A DNA stretch of 64,000 nt, taken from Celoporthe dispersa (lineage: Eukaryota > Ascomycota > Sordariomycetes > Diaporthales > Cryphonectriaceae). How positions within the stretch are numbered: position 1 is the first letter of the stretch; each line of letters opens with the position of its first letter. Positions 33,120-44,809 of this stretch are shown one piece after another. The stretch spans positions 3,720,001 through 3,784,000 of the forward strand of contig WAID01000009.1 in the NCBI GenBank assembly GCA_016584495.1. The letters run 5' to 3'. Under the pieces are notes generated by a model. It saw only the letters and a list, made by a program, of their open reading frames with translations. It was not told where the DNA came from and made no database searches. Made by a program: the position numbers and the translations under genes.

Positions 33120-35200
33120 TGCGGATGGCTGGAAGTAGGAATGGACTTGATGTTGACCACAATGGCTTTCCCTCTACACTGGGTCTGATTGTGGTAGGTG
33201 TTGTCAGCTGGAAGCCTCTATCTTGGTGATGGGGGTCCTGGTGAACGAGCTGGAGGTGAATGTCAATATAACTAGCTTGGTGCTCTTTTGTTTCCAAGAT
33301 TCTCATTGTTGTGACATGAGACTCAGAAACATTCACCTGTCAGTTCTTATGTACAGGAGTCTCTGTAAGAGGTAATCAGAGCTCAGCAACCTGTATGGTG
33401 ATCAGCATTATAGCCACTAAAACCACAATGAAATTGCTGTGATTGACGGGCCGTACTTGGGCCAGGGCTTGACTCAGACATTCTTTTCGATATCTATTTT
33501 CTCTACCAGTGTTCTTATCTCTACATTTCTCAAGCATGGGGTGATTGTTCGTATCATAATTCTTTGCCAGCCTTTTGGCCAGCAATGGGACCAAGTGGGC
33601 AAATGGGTGTAATTATAAACAGAGAGATGAGTGGTTCCAGGGCTGGTCATGGTTTGATGCAGGTGAGGGGAGACTGGTTGAAGCCTTTTAATACTAGCTC
33701 CTGGCAGTGCTTAGTACATACAAGAAGCTGTTATAATAGACACAATGACCACAAGGCTAAGTTTGGTGGTAAAACCATAGCTGAGGCATAGCTGAGAGCT
33801 GGAAGACTTGGCTGCTCACAGGCTGCTGGATGATGCCTGCCATACGATCAAAATATTATTACAAGATATCGATGATGTTAAAACTTCAAGTAGTGTGTGT
33901 TGAGTCTGTGAGAGTTTGCGAGATGGCTAACATCGAAGTGATTGTAAGGTGAGGAAGAAGGGGAGGGTACTGCCACTGTGTGCTGTGGAAGCATGTATAC
34001 CCCATAGATTCACCACCCAAAGTAATCACATCTGCTGGCACAGACAAGCTCCCATGGAGTCCACTCTGCAGTGACCAACAGCAGAAAGTCTTTCACTCCA
34101 AGCTTTTTATATCTGGGAGATATTGCGCCTCCACTGTCAGCCATCCCAGCCTATTCCCTTCCCGCCCTGCATCACAAGCAAAAAGCCAGTATCATCACTC
34201 AGTGAGGCATCTGCCTGCATCCTCAGGTGCCACTCCTTTTGTCAAGCACTGATTCTTTCAGCAGGACTACACCCTGTCCTGAACAAAGGGGGGGAGGGAG
34301 GGGGAGAGCCCGCCACCAGCTGCAGGGTTGGTTTCACATTGCATCGCTTCGACTACATACATCAATAACATTATCCTCGCCCAGCCATTCCACCCTCACT
34401 TTCAAGGTGGTACTGGGCATCCCTGATGAATCAGTTTCCAGCTTAGGTTCTTGCCCTTTATGAGCAAGACCTCGACAGTACACTCAGGAACAGCTATCAT
34501 CATCCCTAGCACATTTCCACCTTACCAGAGCTATTTCGACGCGATGGCAGCCAGCTTTGTTTTGTTTGTGGTCATTGGCATCACACCTACACCCCAGTCT
34601 ACACACATCGCGCACCCCTCTCGCTCGCCATTTGTTTTCCCACACAAAGACTCACTCTTACCCAGGCAATACATCACTATATTTCTGTCTTCCCAGTCCT
34701 CTTCTATACTTTACCCAATTCCACCCATGACTGTTCCTGTTCACAATGTGGTAGCACCTGAACCATGGATCACCAAAAGCCTGCCAGACACCATCTCGCT
34801 TATCGTGGCTTATCCGTTAGCAGCCCACTCGCGTCGCGGGAACCTGCAGTCCAGATCTGAATCAGCAATGCCCACGGAGTGTCTGGAACAACTCCCATTC
34901 GTTTCCCCCCCTGCCCACCACCACCACCTGCACTTGGATAAGCTCCCCATACCACTCAATCAATCCCTATTACTTGGTAATCACCACCGCTGGATTCCCT
35001 ATCATACTTCCTCCTCCTTCCCATCCCTTGCCAGGTTACTGTTTCCTTTGAAAACCTTCTCAAAGATTCATTTATCCAAAGAAGAGCAGTGTGACACTGA
35101 CAGGTGAGCATCCCTCCCAACAACTCGTTGGGTGCTGGCTCAGTGAGAGAGAGAGAAAAGAAAAAAGAGCCCCGCGATCGGACATATTTACGGCCATGGT

Positions 35201-38126
35201 GACTGACGCTCGCTAGTATAACTCACCGAGACCCGAAAATGAGGCACATCTCCCCAGGACCACCGACGCAGCCACCTCGAATCGGTCGAGAAAGAGCTAA
35301 CACCTGGTCCTTTGGCAAGGTATGTGGGAGCAGACAAAGAATTTCCTTCCTGCATTCCACCTCCCGCCTCCAAAAACCTACACCCACTCATTTTGCCACG
35401 CTATGGCTACAGTATAGCACGGCTGGTGGTGACATGTACGGGCGGGCCGTGGTATGTACAGGCCAAGTGGTTCGTCAAGCCGAGCGCGCCCGAGTGTCGA
35501 AATTTCGCCTTGAAAGTTATTCTTTTTCTCGTCTCGTTGTGTCCACGCTCTCGCATTGGAGCGGCTGTGAGACAAGGAAAAAAATCCAAGCAAAAGATCG
35601 AACAAGCAGGCGGTGAAGGGAGTTTCGTAGAACCAAAAAAAAAATGTGCGTCATCAGGGGCAGTGGACAAGCGCCCAAGTGGGCTCTGGTGATGGCCCGA
35701 GTGGGTCTTGGGTGGCAGTCGCCCCCGTGTCGCGAACGAGAAACGGTGCACGCGACAGCGCTGCAGCGGCCTTTTGATTGCCAAATTGTTCCCTGACAAG
35801 ACTCCTTGGGAACACGAGAGATATCTCGTGGGCCGTGGCAAATGAGCTCCCCCACGGCCTCGAGCAGGTCCCCGGGACGGTGGTCCGAGGCAGGGCTGCT
35901 GTTATGGGGGGTGAGCCAGCCCGGATGGTCCATGTACCCTGTGACACCGGCGGCAAGGATTGGAGAAGAGACCTTGATGGGGAGAGCGAGAGAAGGGGGT
36001 TGCACTGCCCTTACCCACACCTGAAGAGGGTTCCGGCGTGTCTGGGATTATGAATTCTGAAGGTCACCTGCCGCCGCAGCACGGCGCAAGTGTGTCCCGA
36101 GGTGAGGCGGGTGTCGAGAATATGGGGAGACAGTTGCAGGAACCCCATCTCTCGGTCTGGGGAACAGAGTGAGGAGAATGAGAAGATGGTGGGAAAAATC
36201 TGGAGAAAGGACGGGGAGAAAACATACGATTGTTATAAGGCCTGCTGATCGGAGAGGTACGGGATCCCCCCAGTGACCAGATTCTGGGGATATGGGGAGA
36301 TGGGCCGACCGCATAGCCGCGCCATAGCCGTGTCCCGTGTCCCGTGGAGACTTGTTCCTACGACTTGGCGATGGTGCTACCGCGGCGACCACCTGGCATG
36401 CCGGGCCAGACTGAACCTGTGGTGGTCATGTGGGAACTGTCGCCTGCATGTGTGTGGGGGAGAGAGAGAGGGAGAGAGGATGCTGAGCTGAGACGGTTGT
36501 GATCACCTAAAAAGTGCTATTTGCATCCGAGACGTGGCGGCTGGCTGAAGCTGATGGACGGCCTTGACCACCGACCCAACCCAACAACATGATGATGACA
36601 TGGATGGGCCGAGAGGCGTCAGAAAGGAAAAGAAGAAGAGAAAAAAAGAGCCGCATCTGTGCACCAGGATGCCTGACAAACCCAAAAGAGGCACCAAAAA
36701 AAGAAAGGTGAATAAAAAGAAGGGGAAGAAAAAAGGAGGATTCAGCTCTTCTCTTTCTGAGAGCTGGATACGTCAGTTCACGACAAAATCTGGCAAAGTA
36801 CATGGCCAACCCCTGAATCGACAAGAGTCAAGCAGACAGGGCCCCTGTTCCAGAAGCACCAGGTTCTGCAGCCCAGGTGGACTCCAGTGGGTTCTCCTGC
36901 CCTGCAGTGCGGGGTGAGCCGGGTTGAGGGAGCATCTACAGGCGGGCCCAGGTCCCGGGTCAGCGTACAGGGGGATGCTAGTGCTAAGCTTTCACAAGGT
37001 TCATCTCAGGGCCAATGCTTCTGAGAACAAGGCCCAGCCAACAACCACCACCACCACCGCTGGACTGGAGACAAGACAGCCGGCGGGAGAGCATTCTGGG
37101 AGCAATCTCAGTTCCTGAGAATTCCGATCAGAAGCCTGGGTACCATGGTACCTTGGTACACACACACATGCCCTTATATCCTGCAGGAGAGAGAGCAGAG
37201 CTCTCCTTATTGTTCTGGACTCGACTGATGGCCGGAATCACTCAAGCTCACCCTCACCGTCTGTTCTGCGAGCTCCCTCTCTCCTCCCCCCTCGCTCCTC
37301 CTCCCTCGCCGTCATAATCACAAGCCTGACCCTTTTTTTCTTTTTTCTTTTTCTTCTCTCTCTCTCTCTCTCTCTTCTTTTCTTCTTTCTCTCTTTTCCT
37401 TTTAATAATACCTTCCCTCCTTCCTGGGTCAGCTCTCCGACCGTCTCTTTCCCCCGACTTTTTCCGTTTTATACAACATTTCTTCAGTGAGGGCAGCCTG
37501 GGTGGCTGTTTTCCCCTTCCTTCCTTCTCCAGCAAGTTTCCGTTACCGCTCTCCCTTGTCCATCGATCAAGCATCAGCCCTGTGGCTTTTTTTCAGGCCG
37601 CCTTCCCCCCTACGCAGCCTGGCAGTACCACAGTACTCTCTCCCGGGTTTACCTCCCAAAAAGTCCCACCCGGTCGGCTGCTGCGAGGAGACAGCCGAAG
37701 AAAGGGCAGACGCAGACCCCACCACACCCGATACATCATAACGCAGCCCCGACTACGTCGCCGTCCAAGTCCCTTTCTCTGCCGCCATTGGGCTGCTATT
37801 GCGTAGCTCCTGTAGCAGCCGCAACCACCTGCATGCATCTTTTCCCCAACTCTTCAAGATCCATCCTCGTGCCATAGCTTGCAGCTCGAGACGCACGCGA
37901 CCACACCCACCATCATCAGCCACCCTGCAAATTCCGATCTTTGTGTTGCCTGTTTCTAAAATCACATACCACAAACTGTTCTGCACACACACACACATAC
38001 ACGCACGCACGCACGCACGCACACTTCACTCGATCGCGTCCTCCTCAGCAGCACTCCCTCCGCCAGCCTCTCTATGATTTCGCAAGATTCAGCATCCAGC
38101 CATCTGTCTCACAACCGCGGCCAGCC
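35201..38126. other. Gene-poor stretch, part 2, ending in the PFK-2 promoter and 5' leader
   Basis: About 2.9 kb without a recognisable gene. 36600-36750 is purine-rich. 37320-37400 is a long CT-rich tract, and 37984-38022 is a CA/CGCA repeat close to the next start codon. The last 800 bp likely form a long promoter and leader of the glycolytic-control gene. Confidence 0.4.
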
Positions 38127-39890
38127 ATGGCTCCTGCGAAGGCTAATGGGATAGGCGTCCAGGTGGAGGACACGCGCATCTGCGTGGTCATGGTCGGCTT
38201 GCCAGCCCGAGGTAAAAGCTACATCGCACAAAAGGGTAAATACTTGTCCTCTCCCCCTCTCCCCTCTCCCCTTTCTTCTGTGCTGCCCGTTTTCCTTGCG
38301 CCCCTGTGTGTACCGCCCTGTCTTGCTAGCCCCATGCCTTGTCTGCATTGCAATTGACACCGTCTGTCTTGTGATATTGTATAGCACACCAACCCGCTGA
38401 GACACCCCCAACCCTCCACCACTGTTCTGTCTGCCCGGGCGACGGGAGCTGTGAAGACTTGGCTTTGGACACGAGCAATCTAACACCCGTCGCTGTTGCA
38501 GCCCAGAGATACCTCCAATGGCTTTCCGTACCCTCTCAGACCTTCAACGTCGGCAGTTACCGCCGCAAGGCCGCCGCCCAGCCTACCGCCGACTTCTTCG
38601 ATACCACCAACGTGGAGGGCGAGCGGCAGAGGAAGGCGGCCGCTGAGGCGGCGGTGGCCGACATGCTGAGGTGGTTCAAGAACGAGAACGGCGTCGTGGC
38701 TATCCTGGACGCCACCAACTCGACCAAGGAGCGGCGCAAGTGGATCCTCGAGATCTGCACCCAGGCCGGCATCGAGGTCATATACGTCGAGTCCAAGTGC
38801 GACGACGAGAACCTGATCATGGCCAATATAAGAGATGTCAAGACCACGAGCCCCGATTACAAGGGCCAGGACCCAGAGCAGGCTGCGCTCGACTTCCGGA
38901 ACCGTATCCGCAACTACGAGAAAATCTACAAGTCCGTCAACGAGGACGACGACGAGAACACCTCACCTACCTGAAGATCATGGATGTCGGCAAGCAAGTC
39001 ATCATCAACCGCATCCAGGACTACCTGCAGAGCCGGGTGGTCTACTACCTCATGAACCTGCACATCAGACCGCGCTCTGTATGGCTGTCAAGGGTACGTT
39101 CGTCTTGTCGTTTTCCTACAGGTCTACAGCCGAGGGCCTTTTTTTTTTTTTTTTTGTCTTGGCGTTACTGACGTAGTTCCATCATGCAGCACGGCGAGTC
39201 CATGTACAACTTGGATGGGCGGATTGGAGGCGACGCGCTGCTGTCGCCCCGCGGCGAGCAGTACGCGCGCAAGCTTCCCGATCTGGTCCGCGAATCAGTG
39301 GGTGTAAGTACTCCTCCTATCTGTATTCCCTGGCCCTACAAGGTGCGCTCTGCTCACGCCGTTTCCAGGATGATCGTCCCCTCACGGTCTGGACGTCCAC
39401 GCTGAAGCGCACCATCGCCACCGCGCGATTCCTGCCCAAGCACTACAACCAGCTGCAGTGGAAAGCCCTCGACGAGCTGGATGCAGGCGCATGTGACGGC
39501 ATGACCTACCAGCAGATCAAGGACCAGTTCCCGGAGGACTTTGAGGCGCGCGACGAGGACAAGTACAACTACCGATATCGCGGCGGCGAGTCTTACCGCG
39601 ACGTGGTGATCCGTCTGGAGCCCATCATCATGGAGCTGGAGAGGTCCGAGGACATCCTGATCGTGACGCACCAGGCGGTGCTGCGGTGCATCTACGCGTA
39701 CTTCATGAAGCGCGACCAGGCCAAGAGCCCGTGGATGCACGTGCCCCTGCACACACTGATCAAGCTGACCCCCCGGGCGTACGGCACAGACGAGCAGCGC
39801 TGGGACGCCAAGATCGCTGCCGTCAGTACGTGGAGAGGCAAGGGCAGCACGGCAAAGCACGAGGATCCCATCCCCTCGGCACTGCAATGA
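38127..39890 (+). CDS. 6-phosphofructo-2-kinase / fructose-2,6-bisphosphatase
   Basis: Makes and/or breaks fructose-2,6-bisphosphate, the allosteric activator of phosphofructokinase, thereby setting glycolytic flux. Exons are 38127-38235, 38502-39093, 39190-39303 and 39369-39890, about 445 aa. The kinase domain has the Walker A VGLPARGKSYIAQK, NVGSYRRK and DATNSTKERRKW. The phosphatase domain keeps the phosphoglycerate-mutase-like RHGE motif (WLSRHGESMYN, formed across an intron) and the later catalytic His in LIVTHQAVLRC, so both activities look possible. The frame breaks near 38957-38962: one added base turns DDDEN into a continuous run to LTYLKIMDVGKQVIINRI. Intron 1 is long (266 bp) for this locus. 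Confidence 0.93.
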
Positions 39891-40679
39891 GTTTTATGAT
39901 CTGTCTGCGTGGGACTTGATCTCATGCATTTGGTCCTTCCCTTGGGTTCTGTGATCACTGTTATTTTTCCAAACGAAAAAGGAAAGGGAGGGTTCAAACT
40001 GTTTTATCCACACATTACATAGGAGTTCTGAAACGGTCAGCAGCATAGGGTGCAACTCATTGGACCAGGTGGTCATGAAAAGAAAAACAACAAGAAAAGC
40101 GGCGTTATGCAAGATATGCATATCCTACAGAACTAAGATACCAGAAATGAAAGGGCCATCTCGCCAGAGGCAGGCCGAGTCTTCAGCCATCAGAGGTTCG
40201 AATGTAGAGGCGGATACTATACATACAGTACCTACCAAGTGGGTTTGTAGGTGCACCCACTGCTGGCATGCGAGCGTTGAGTGAGGACGGAGAGTGCATC
40301 GAGTACCAGGTCCATGAACCTTACTTCTGTCCGAGATCGACAATAAGATGGACTTATCAATAGCCCGCCTGTATGTGCTTCGATTTGCGGCCACAACACA
40401 CGAGTGTCAAATATTACAGTAGAGTTAGCGGGACGAAGTACTGTGCGTGCTGTAGCAAGACCCTGACTGAGTCCAGCCCCTGTTCGTAGTAGTGGCCCCA
40501 CTGCTATCTTATCAGCACATCCCCGAAAAAAAGTTAGGCCTGGCCGCCTGTCTTTTTTCCCTTCTTCTTCTTCGCCATCTTGATTCAATTGTCCTCGCGC
40601 CGCGCAACACTCTTATACGTGGTCGCCAGATCGCAACCCCTCCTCAATAGCACCGAGTCACTCCGAAATACCTGTCACA
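39891..40679. other. Intergenic region
   Basis: 3' flank of the PFK-2 gene and promoter of HAS1. No gene-like frame is recognised. Confidence 0.4.
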
Positions 40680-42575
40680 ATGGCGTCCGATCCTAGCAAG
40701 AAGAGGAAACTGAAGGAAGCCTCCAAGGACACAACGGAGCGCCGGTCCAAGAAGTCCAAGAAGACCAAGGTCGTCGAGGAGCCTGAGCCAGAGGTCGAGG
40801 ATGTCCAGGAGGGCGCCGAGGAAGAGGAGGAGCAGGAAGAGGTAGCACCGGTCGAGTCCGAACAAGAGGATGGCTCCGACACAGCAGATGAGGACGAAGC
40901 AGCCTCACCGCCCGAGACAGCCCAGGCCGACCTCCCGCAATCCCACCTCTCCCTCCCCCAGTCCGCCGGCACCGAAGTGAGCTCCTTTCACGAGCTGGGC
41001 CTCTCCGAGAAGACGGTCAAGGCGATCGACGATATGGGCTTCAAGACCATGACGGAGATCCAGAAGCGCGGTATCCCGCCGCTGCTCACGGGCAAGGACG
41101 TGCTGGGTGCGGCCAAGACGGGCAGCGGCAAGACGCTCGCGTTCCTGATCCCGGCCATCGAGATGCTGCATGCCCTCAAGTTCAAGCCGCGCAACGGCAC
41201 GGGCGTCATCGTTGTTTCGCCCACGCGTGAGCTTGCTCTGCAGATCTTCAGCGTCGCGCGCGACCTGCTCAAGCACCACAGCCAGACGTACGGCATCGTC
41301 ATCGGCGGTGCCAACAGGCGGGCTGAGGCCGACAAGCTGTCCAAGGGCGTCAACCTGATCATCGCCACGCCCGGGCGGCTCTTGGATCACCTGCAGAACA
41401 CGCCGTTTGTGTTCAAGAACCTCAAGAGCCTGATCATCGACGAGGCCGACCGGATCCTCGAGATCGGGTTCGAGGACGAGATGCGGCAGATCATCAAGAT
41501 CCTGCCCAAGGACGACAGGCAGACCATGCTGTTCAGCGCCACACAGACGACCAAGGTCGAGGACCTCGCCAGGATCTCCCTGAGGCCGGGTCCTCTGTAT
41601 ATCAACGTCGACGAGGAGAAGCAGTTCTCGACGGTCGAGGGCGTGGAGCAGGGGTACTGTCTTGTGGATGCTGACAAGCGGTTCCTGCTCCTGTTCAGCT
41701 TTCTGAAGAAGATGGCCAAGAAGAAGATTATCGTGAGTACATCTGACTGGCCGGCGTGAGATGGTGAACCCGGTCTGGAAATCGCAGGGCTGACACGCGG
41801 AAAACAGGTGTTCTTCTCGAGTTGTAACTCGGTCAAGTACTTTAGCGAGCTTCTCAACTTTATCGACCTTCCCGTCCTCCACCTGCACGGCAAGATGAAG
41901 CAGCAGGCCCGGACCAACACCTTCTTTGAATTTTGCAATGCCAAACAGGGGACACTCATCTGCACGGACGTGGCAGCCCGAGGCCTAGATGTAAGCCTAC
42001 CTCGCGCCCCCCCCCCCCCCCTTCTTCTCATCTGTCCATGAACGAAATATCAATCATCTTACTGACACACACTGCAGATTCCCGCAGTGGACTGGATCGT
42101 CCAGTTCGACCCCCCAGATGACCCGCGCGACTACATCCACCGCGTAGGCCGGACAGCCCGCGGCTCCAACACCAAGGGCCGCTCCCTCATGTTCCTGCAG
42201 CCGTCCGAGGTGGGCTTCCTCTCGCACCTCAAGGCGGCGCGCGTCCCCGTCGTCGAGTTTGAGTTCCCTTCCTCCAAGATCTTCAACATCCAGTCCCAGC
42301 TCGAGAAGCTCATCGGCAAGAACTACTACCTCAACCAGTCCGCCAAGGACGGCTACCGCTCCTACCTGCACGCCTACGCGAGCCACTCCCTGCGGAGCGT
42401 CTTCGACGTGCACAAGCTGGACCTGGTCAAGGTCGCCAAGAGCTTCGGGTTCGCGACCCCGCCGCGCGTGGACATCCAGCTTGGCGCGAGCATGTCCAAG
42501 GACAAGAAGGTGCAGAGCCGGAGGGCGTACGGGAGCCAGCCCGCGCAGAAGAGGAACGGGTTCAGGAAGCACTAA
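40680..42575 (+). CDS. has1: ATP-dependent DEAD-box RNA helicase HAS1 (ribosome biogenesis)
   Basis: Nucleolar DEAD-box helicase needed for 40S and 60S pre-rRNA processing and snoRNA release. Exons are 40680-41732, 41808-41990 and 42078-42575, 577 aa. An acidic/basic N-terminal extension (SKKSKKTK nuclear-localisation-like) precedes the core. Helicase motifs in order: Q motif (FKTMTEIQKRGIPPLL), I (AAKTGSGKT), Ia (PTRELALQ), Ib (TPGRLLDHL), II (DEADRILEIGF), III (SAT), IV-V (TDVAARGLD) and VI (HRVGRTARG). The C-terminus carries the HAS1-typical KDGYRSYLHAYASHSLR and DLVKVAKSFGFATPPRV. No frame break, so this gene is a good control for the indels seen elsewhere. Confidence 0.96.
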
Positions 42576-43199
42576 CATCGTGCCCGGCCGCCTTCTCCAT
42601 GTCGATGGGGTTGGGTATGCATGCATACATACAAAATTGAGCAGGAGGCATCCGGTGCGGATTTTTCGGCGTTTTAGGTATGGATGGATGGTTGGGTCTG
42701 GAAAGGCATGACATGCCTTGCCTTGAAAGAAGGCGTTGGGCAAGCAAAATCTAGGGCACTTCCTCATCACATCATTTGAAGGTATCGATCCGATGTGAGC
42801 GTCTTGAGCAGAGCTGAATTAGAAAGTTCAAAATATGTAAAAGAGACGGACACGCTTCGGCCTCTTGCTGTGTGTGCTTCAGCTGGAGAATGGCAATAGC
42901 TCCAGCGCGCGTGATTCCGTCGAGTGAACAGAGCCATCCTGCCGTCGTAACTCCCGAAACTCCTTTAGACGCCTCCCAACACCAGAGCATTGTCGACAAG
43001 AACGGCGGGCCGTATCACCGCCCAGAATGATGGCCGAGCGACACACCAAGAAGACAATGAGTGATTTGGAGTTTGCTTCGCTGTCTTTGATGTCGTCCAG
43101 TGATTGCACCGCGCTCTTTGACCATCATCGATACACCCCCAAAAAAAAGCAAGCTGGGAAGCTCGCCCGCATGTTACAAAATATCAACCCCAGCCTCGC
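42576..43199. other. Convergent 3' intergenic region
   Basis: Lies between the 3' ends of HAS1 (plus) and the SNARE gene (minus). Nothing gene-like seen. Confidence 0.45.
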
Positions 43200-44217
43200 T
43201 CATTTCAGCACAGCTATCAGCAGCACCAGTATAACAATAAGCACGACAATAGCGACCATCTGCTTGTTATCGCCCGCGCTCCGAGCAATCCGCCCCACGG
43301 ACCGCCGGGCGCGGTCCAGCCGGCTCTGGTGGCGGTCGACGAGGGCCTCCCTGGTCGTCGAGCATGGCGACCTGGTCATCTAGCTCGTCGCCGATCTGCA
43401 TGCTCAGCTCGCGCTGCCGCGAGATGGACTCGCCGAGCCGGTCGAGCTGCTCGTCCTGCTCGGCCAGGATCTGCGAGTGGTACGCGTGGATCTGCTGGTT
43501 GTCGAGATCCGCGGCCTGATCGCGGTAGCCGGCGGGGGCGTCTGGATCGTCACGGTAGGGCTGGCCGAAGAGAGCTGCTGCGTTGGCGTCGTAGTCGTCG
43601 TCGCTGCGGCCGCCATTGCCTGCAGGAGAGGAGGAGGGGTCGGTGAAGCGGACGGACTTGTTGCCGCTGCCGCCGGCGCCGGGTGTGCCGCGGAGGGATG
43701 TCTTGGCCGGTGTGCTCTTGGAGGCCGATGGGGAGGTGGAGGTGGTGCTCTCGGCGTGGGCGAAATCTTCGGCTAGCGAGGGGTCGTTGGGGTGTGTGAG
43801 GGTCGCGGCCGTGCCCGGTGAGGAGAAGCCGTGGAACTGCGAGGTGAGGTCGTCAAACTGCTTCTGCAGGCTGGGGAGGGAGCTGGACAGTGTCGCGATC
43901 TTGTCACTGCGGCGTGCGGTTCTTGTCAGTCAGCGCTGTGGAGGAAGAAGATGAACATGCGGCGCTGGAAGAGGGAAGAGACCATGAGTTGCGTGGGTGT
44001 GCGAGGAGGGGTGATCGTACGTGTCCTCGCCTGCCTCCTCCAGGCGCTTCTGCTCCGCCTGCAGAGCCTCCAGCCCGTCTCTGAACTGCTCTAGAGATCG
44101 TGATATGTGGCCATCCTGCGAGTCGCTGTTCAGGTTCAGCGCCTGCGCCCTCTTGCGCTCCAACAGCGACAGCTTGATGTGGTCGGCGAGGAGGAACAGG
44201 GCGTTTGGGTTCGACAT
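43200..44217 (-). CDS. syn8: Syn8-like Qc-SNARE (syntaxin 8 family)
   Basis: Tail-anchored SNARE for endosomal/trans-Golgi membrane fusion. Exons are 44217-44021 and 43906-43200, about 300 aa. The N-terminus MSNPNALFLLADHIKLSLLE and the following helix (SQDGHISRSLEQFRDGLEAL) match the fungal Syn8 group. After a Ser/Pro-rich linker comes the SNARE motif (DNQQIHAYHSQILAEQDEQL and onward to LDDQVAMLDDQ). The protein ends in a hydrophobic tail anchor (MVAIVVLIVILVLLIAVLK). The frame breaks at the plus-strand CCC run 43349-43351: one base fewer joins MLDDQ to EALVDRHQSRLDRARR and the membrane anchor. Without that correction the protein would lose its anchor. Confidence 0.9.
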
Positions 44218-44809
44218 GGTTGGCCAGACAAAACAGGATCAGGGCAGAGCGAAGGGGGAGGAGAAAGGAAAAAAGAAGGAAAAAAAAGAATGGATAAAAG
44301 GACGCCGTCCTCGGGTGTGTGAGATCAACAGCGCCTCGGATTCAAGCCGGATCGGGGTGGCACGAGGTCTCGAGTCCTGGTGGTGAGCAAGATCAATAAG
44401 AAGGAGGAGGGTCTGGTAAAGTGACGTTACTCAGTTGCGGTGGTGGAGTTCTTGTGCGGCAGGGCGGCTAGGAAACCGGCTGAAGCCCCCCACTTGGCTG
44501 TGCGGTATAGGCGTATAGACAGGGCCCGCCTCAATGATTACAGGGTGTTGTTACTGTGCCTTCAGTGGCCCAGCATGCCTGAGGTGGTAGTGGACGGTCA
44601 CGACGCCTCCGCTATGGTTGCTCGTATCTCTCCGTCTCAGGAATATCTCAATGGTCTTGTCTTCTTTTCAGCAGACAAGAAACCAATACAAATGTGATGC
44701 GACAAGGAACAGGAGAACAGAAATAGAAGGAGAAGAGGAAGATGAAGATGAAGGGGAAGGCGCACTATACAAGCATCCGTCCTACAAGCAGGCAGCCATG
44801 TTTTTGGGT
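44218..44809. other. Intergenic region
   Basis: Promoter side of syn8 and 3' side of the ankyrin gene. No gene is recognised. Confidence 0.4.

Larger units (their letters stand above)
31754..35200. other. Gene-poor stretch, part 1
   Basis: About 3.4 kb with no identified gene. It holds a 20-bp tandem duplication (32223-32262) and an open frame with imperfect Gly/Thr-rich repeats on the minus strand (32718-33119). A long plus-strand frame (34451-35107) has no recognisable features. Confidence 0.4.

Noticed and set aside
34451..35107. 218-codon plus-strand open frame
   Set aside because: No ATG at its left end, no recognisable domain, Pro/Ser/His-rich composition, no intron or promoter context. 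Probably chance.
40180..40215. GGTTCGAAT motif resembling a tRNA T-arm
   Set aside because: No matching acceptor, D-arm or anticodon arm at the right distance.
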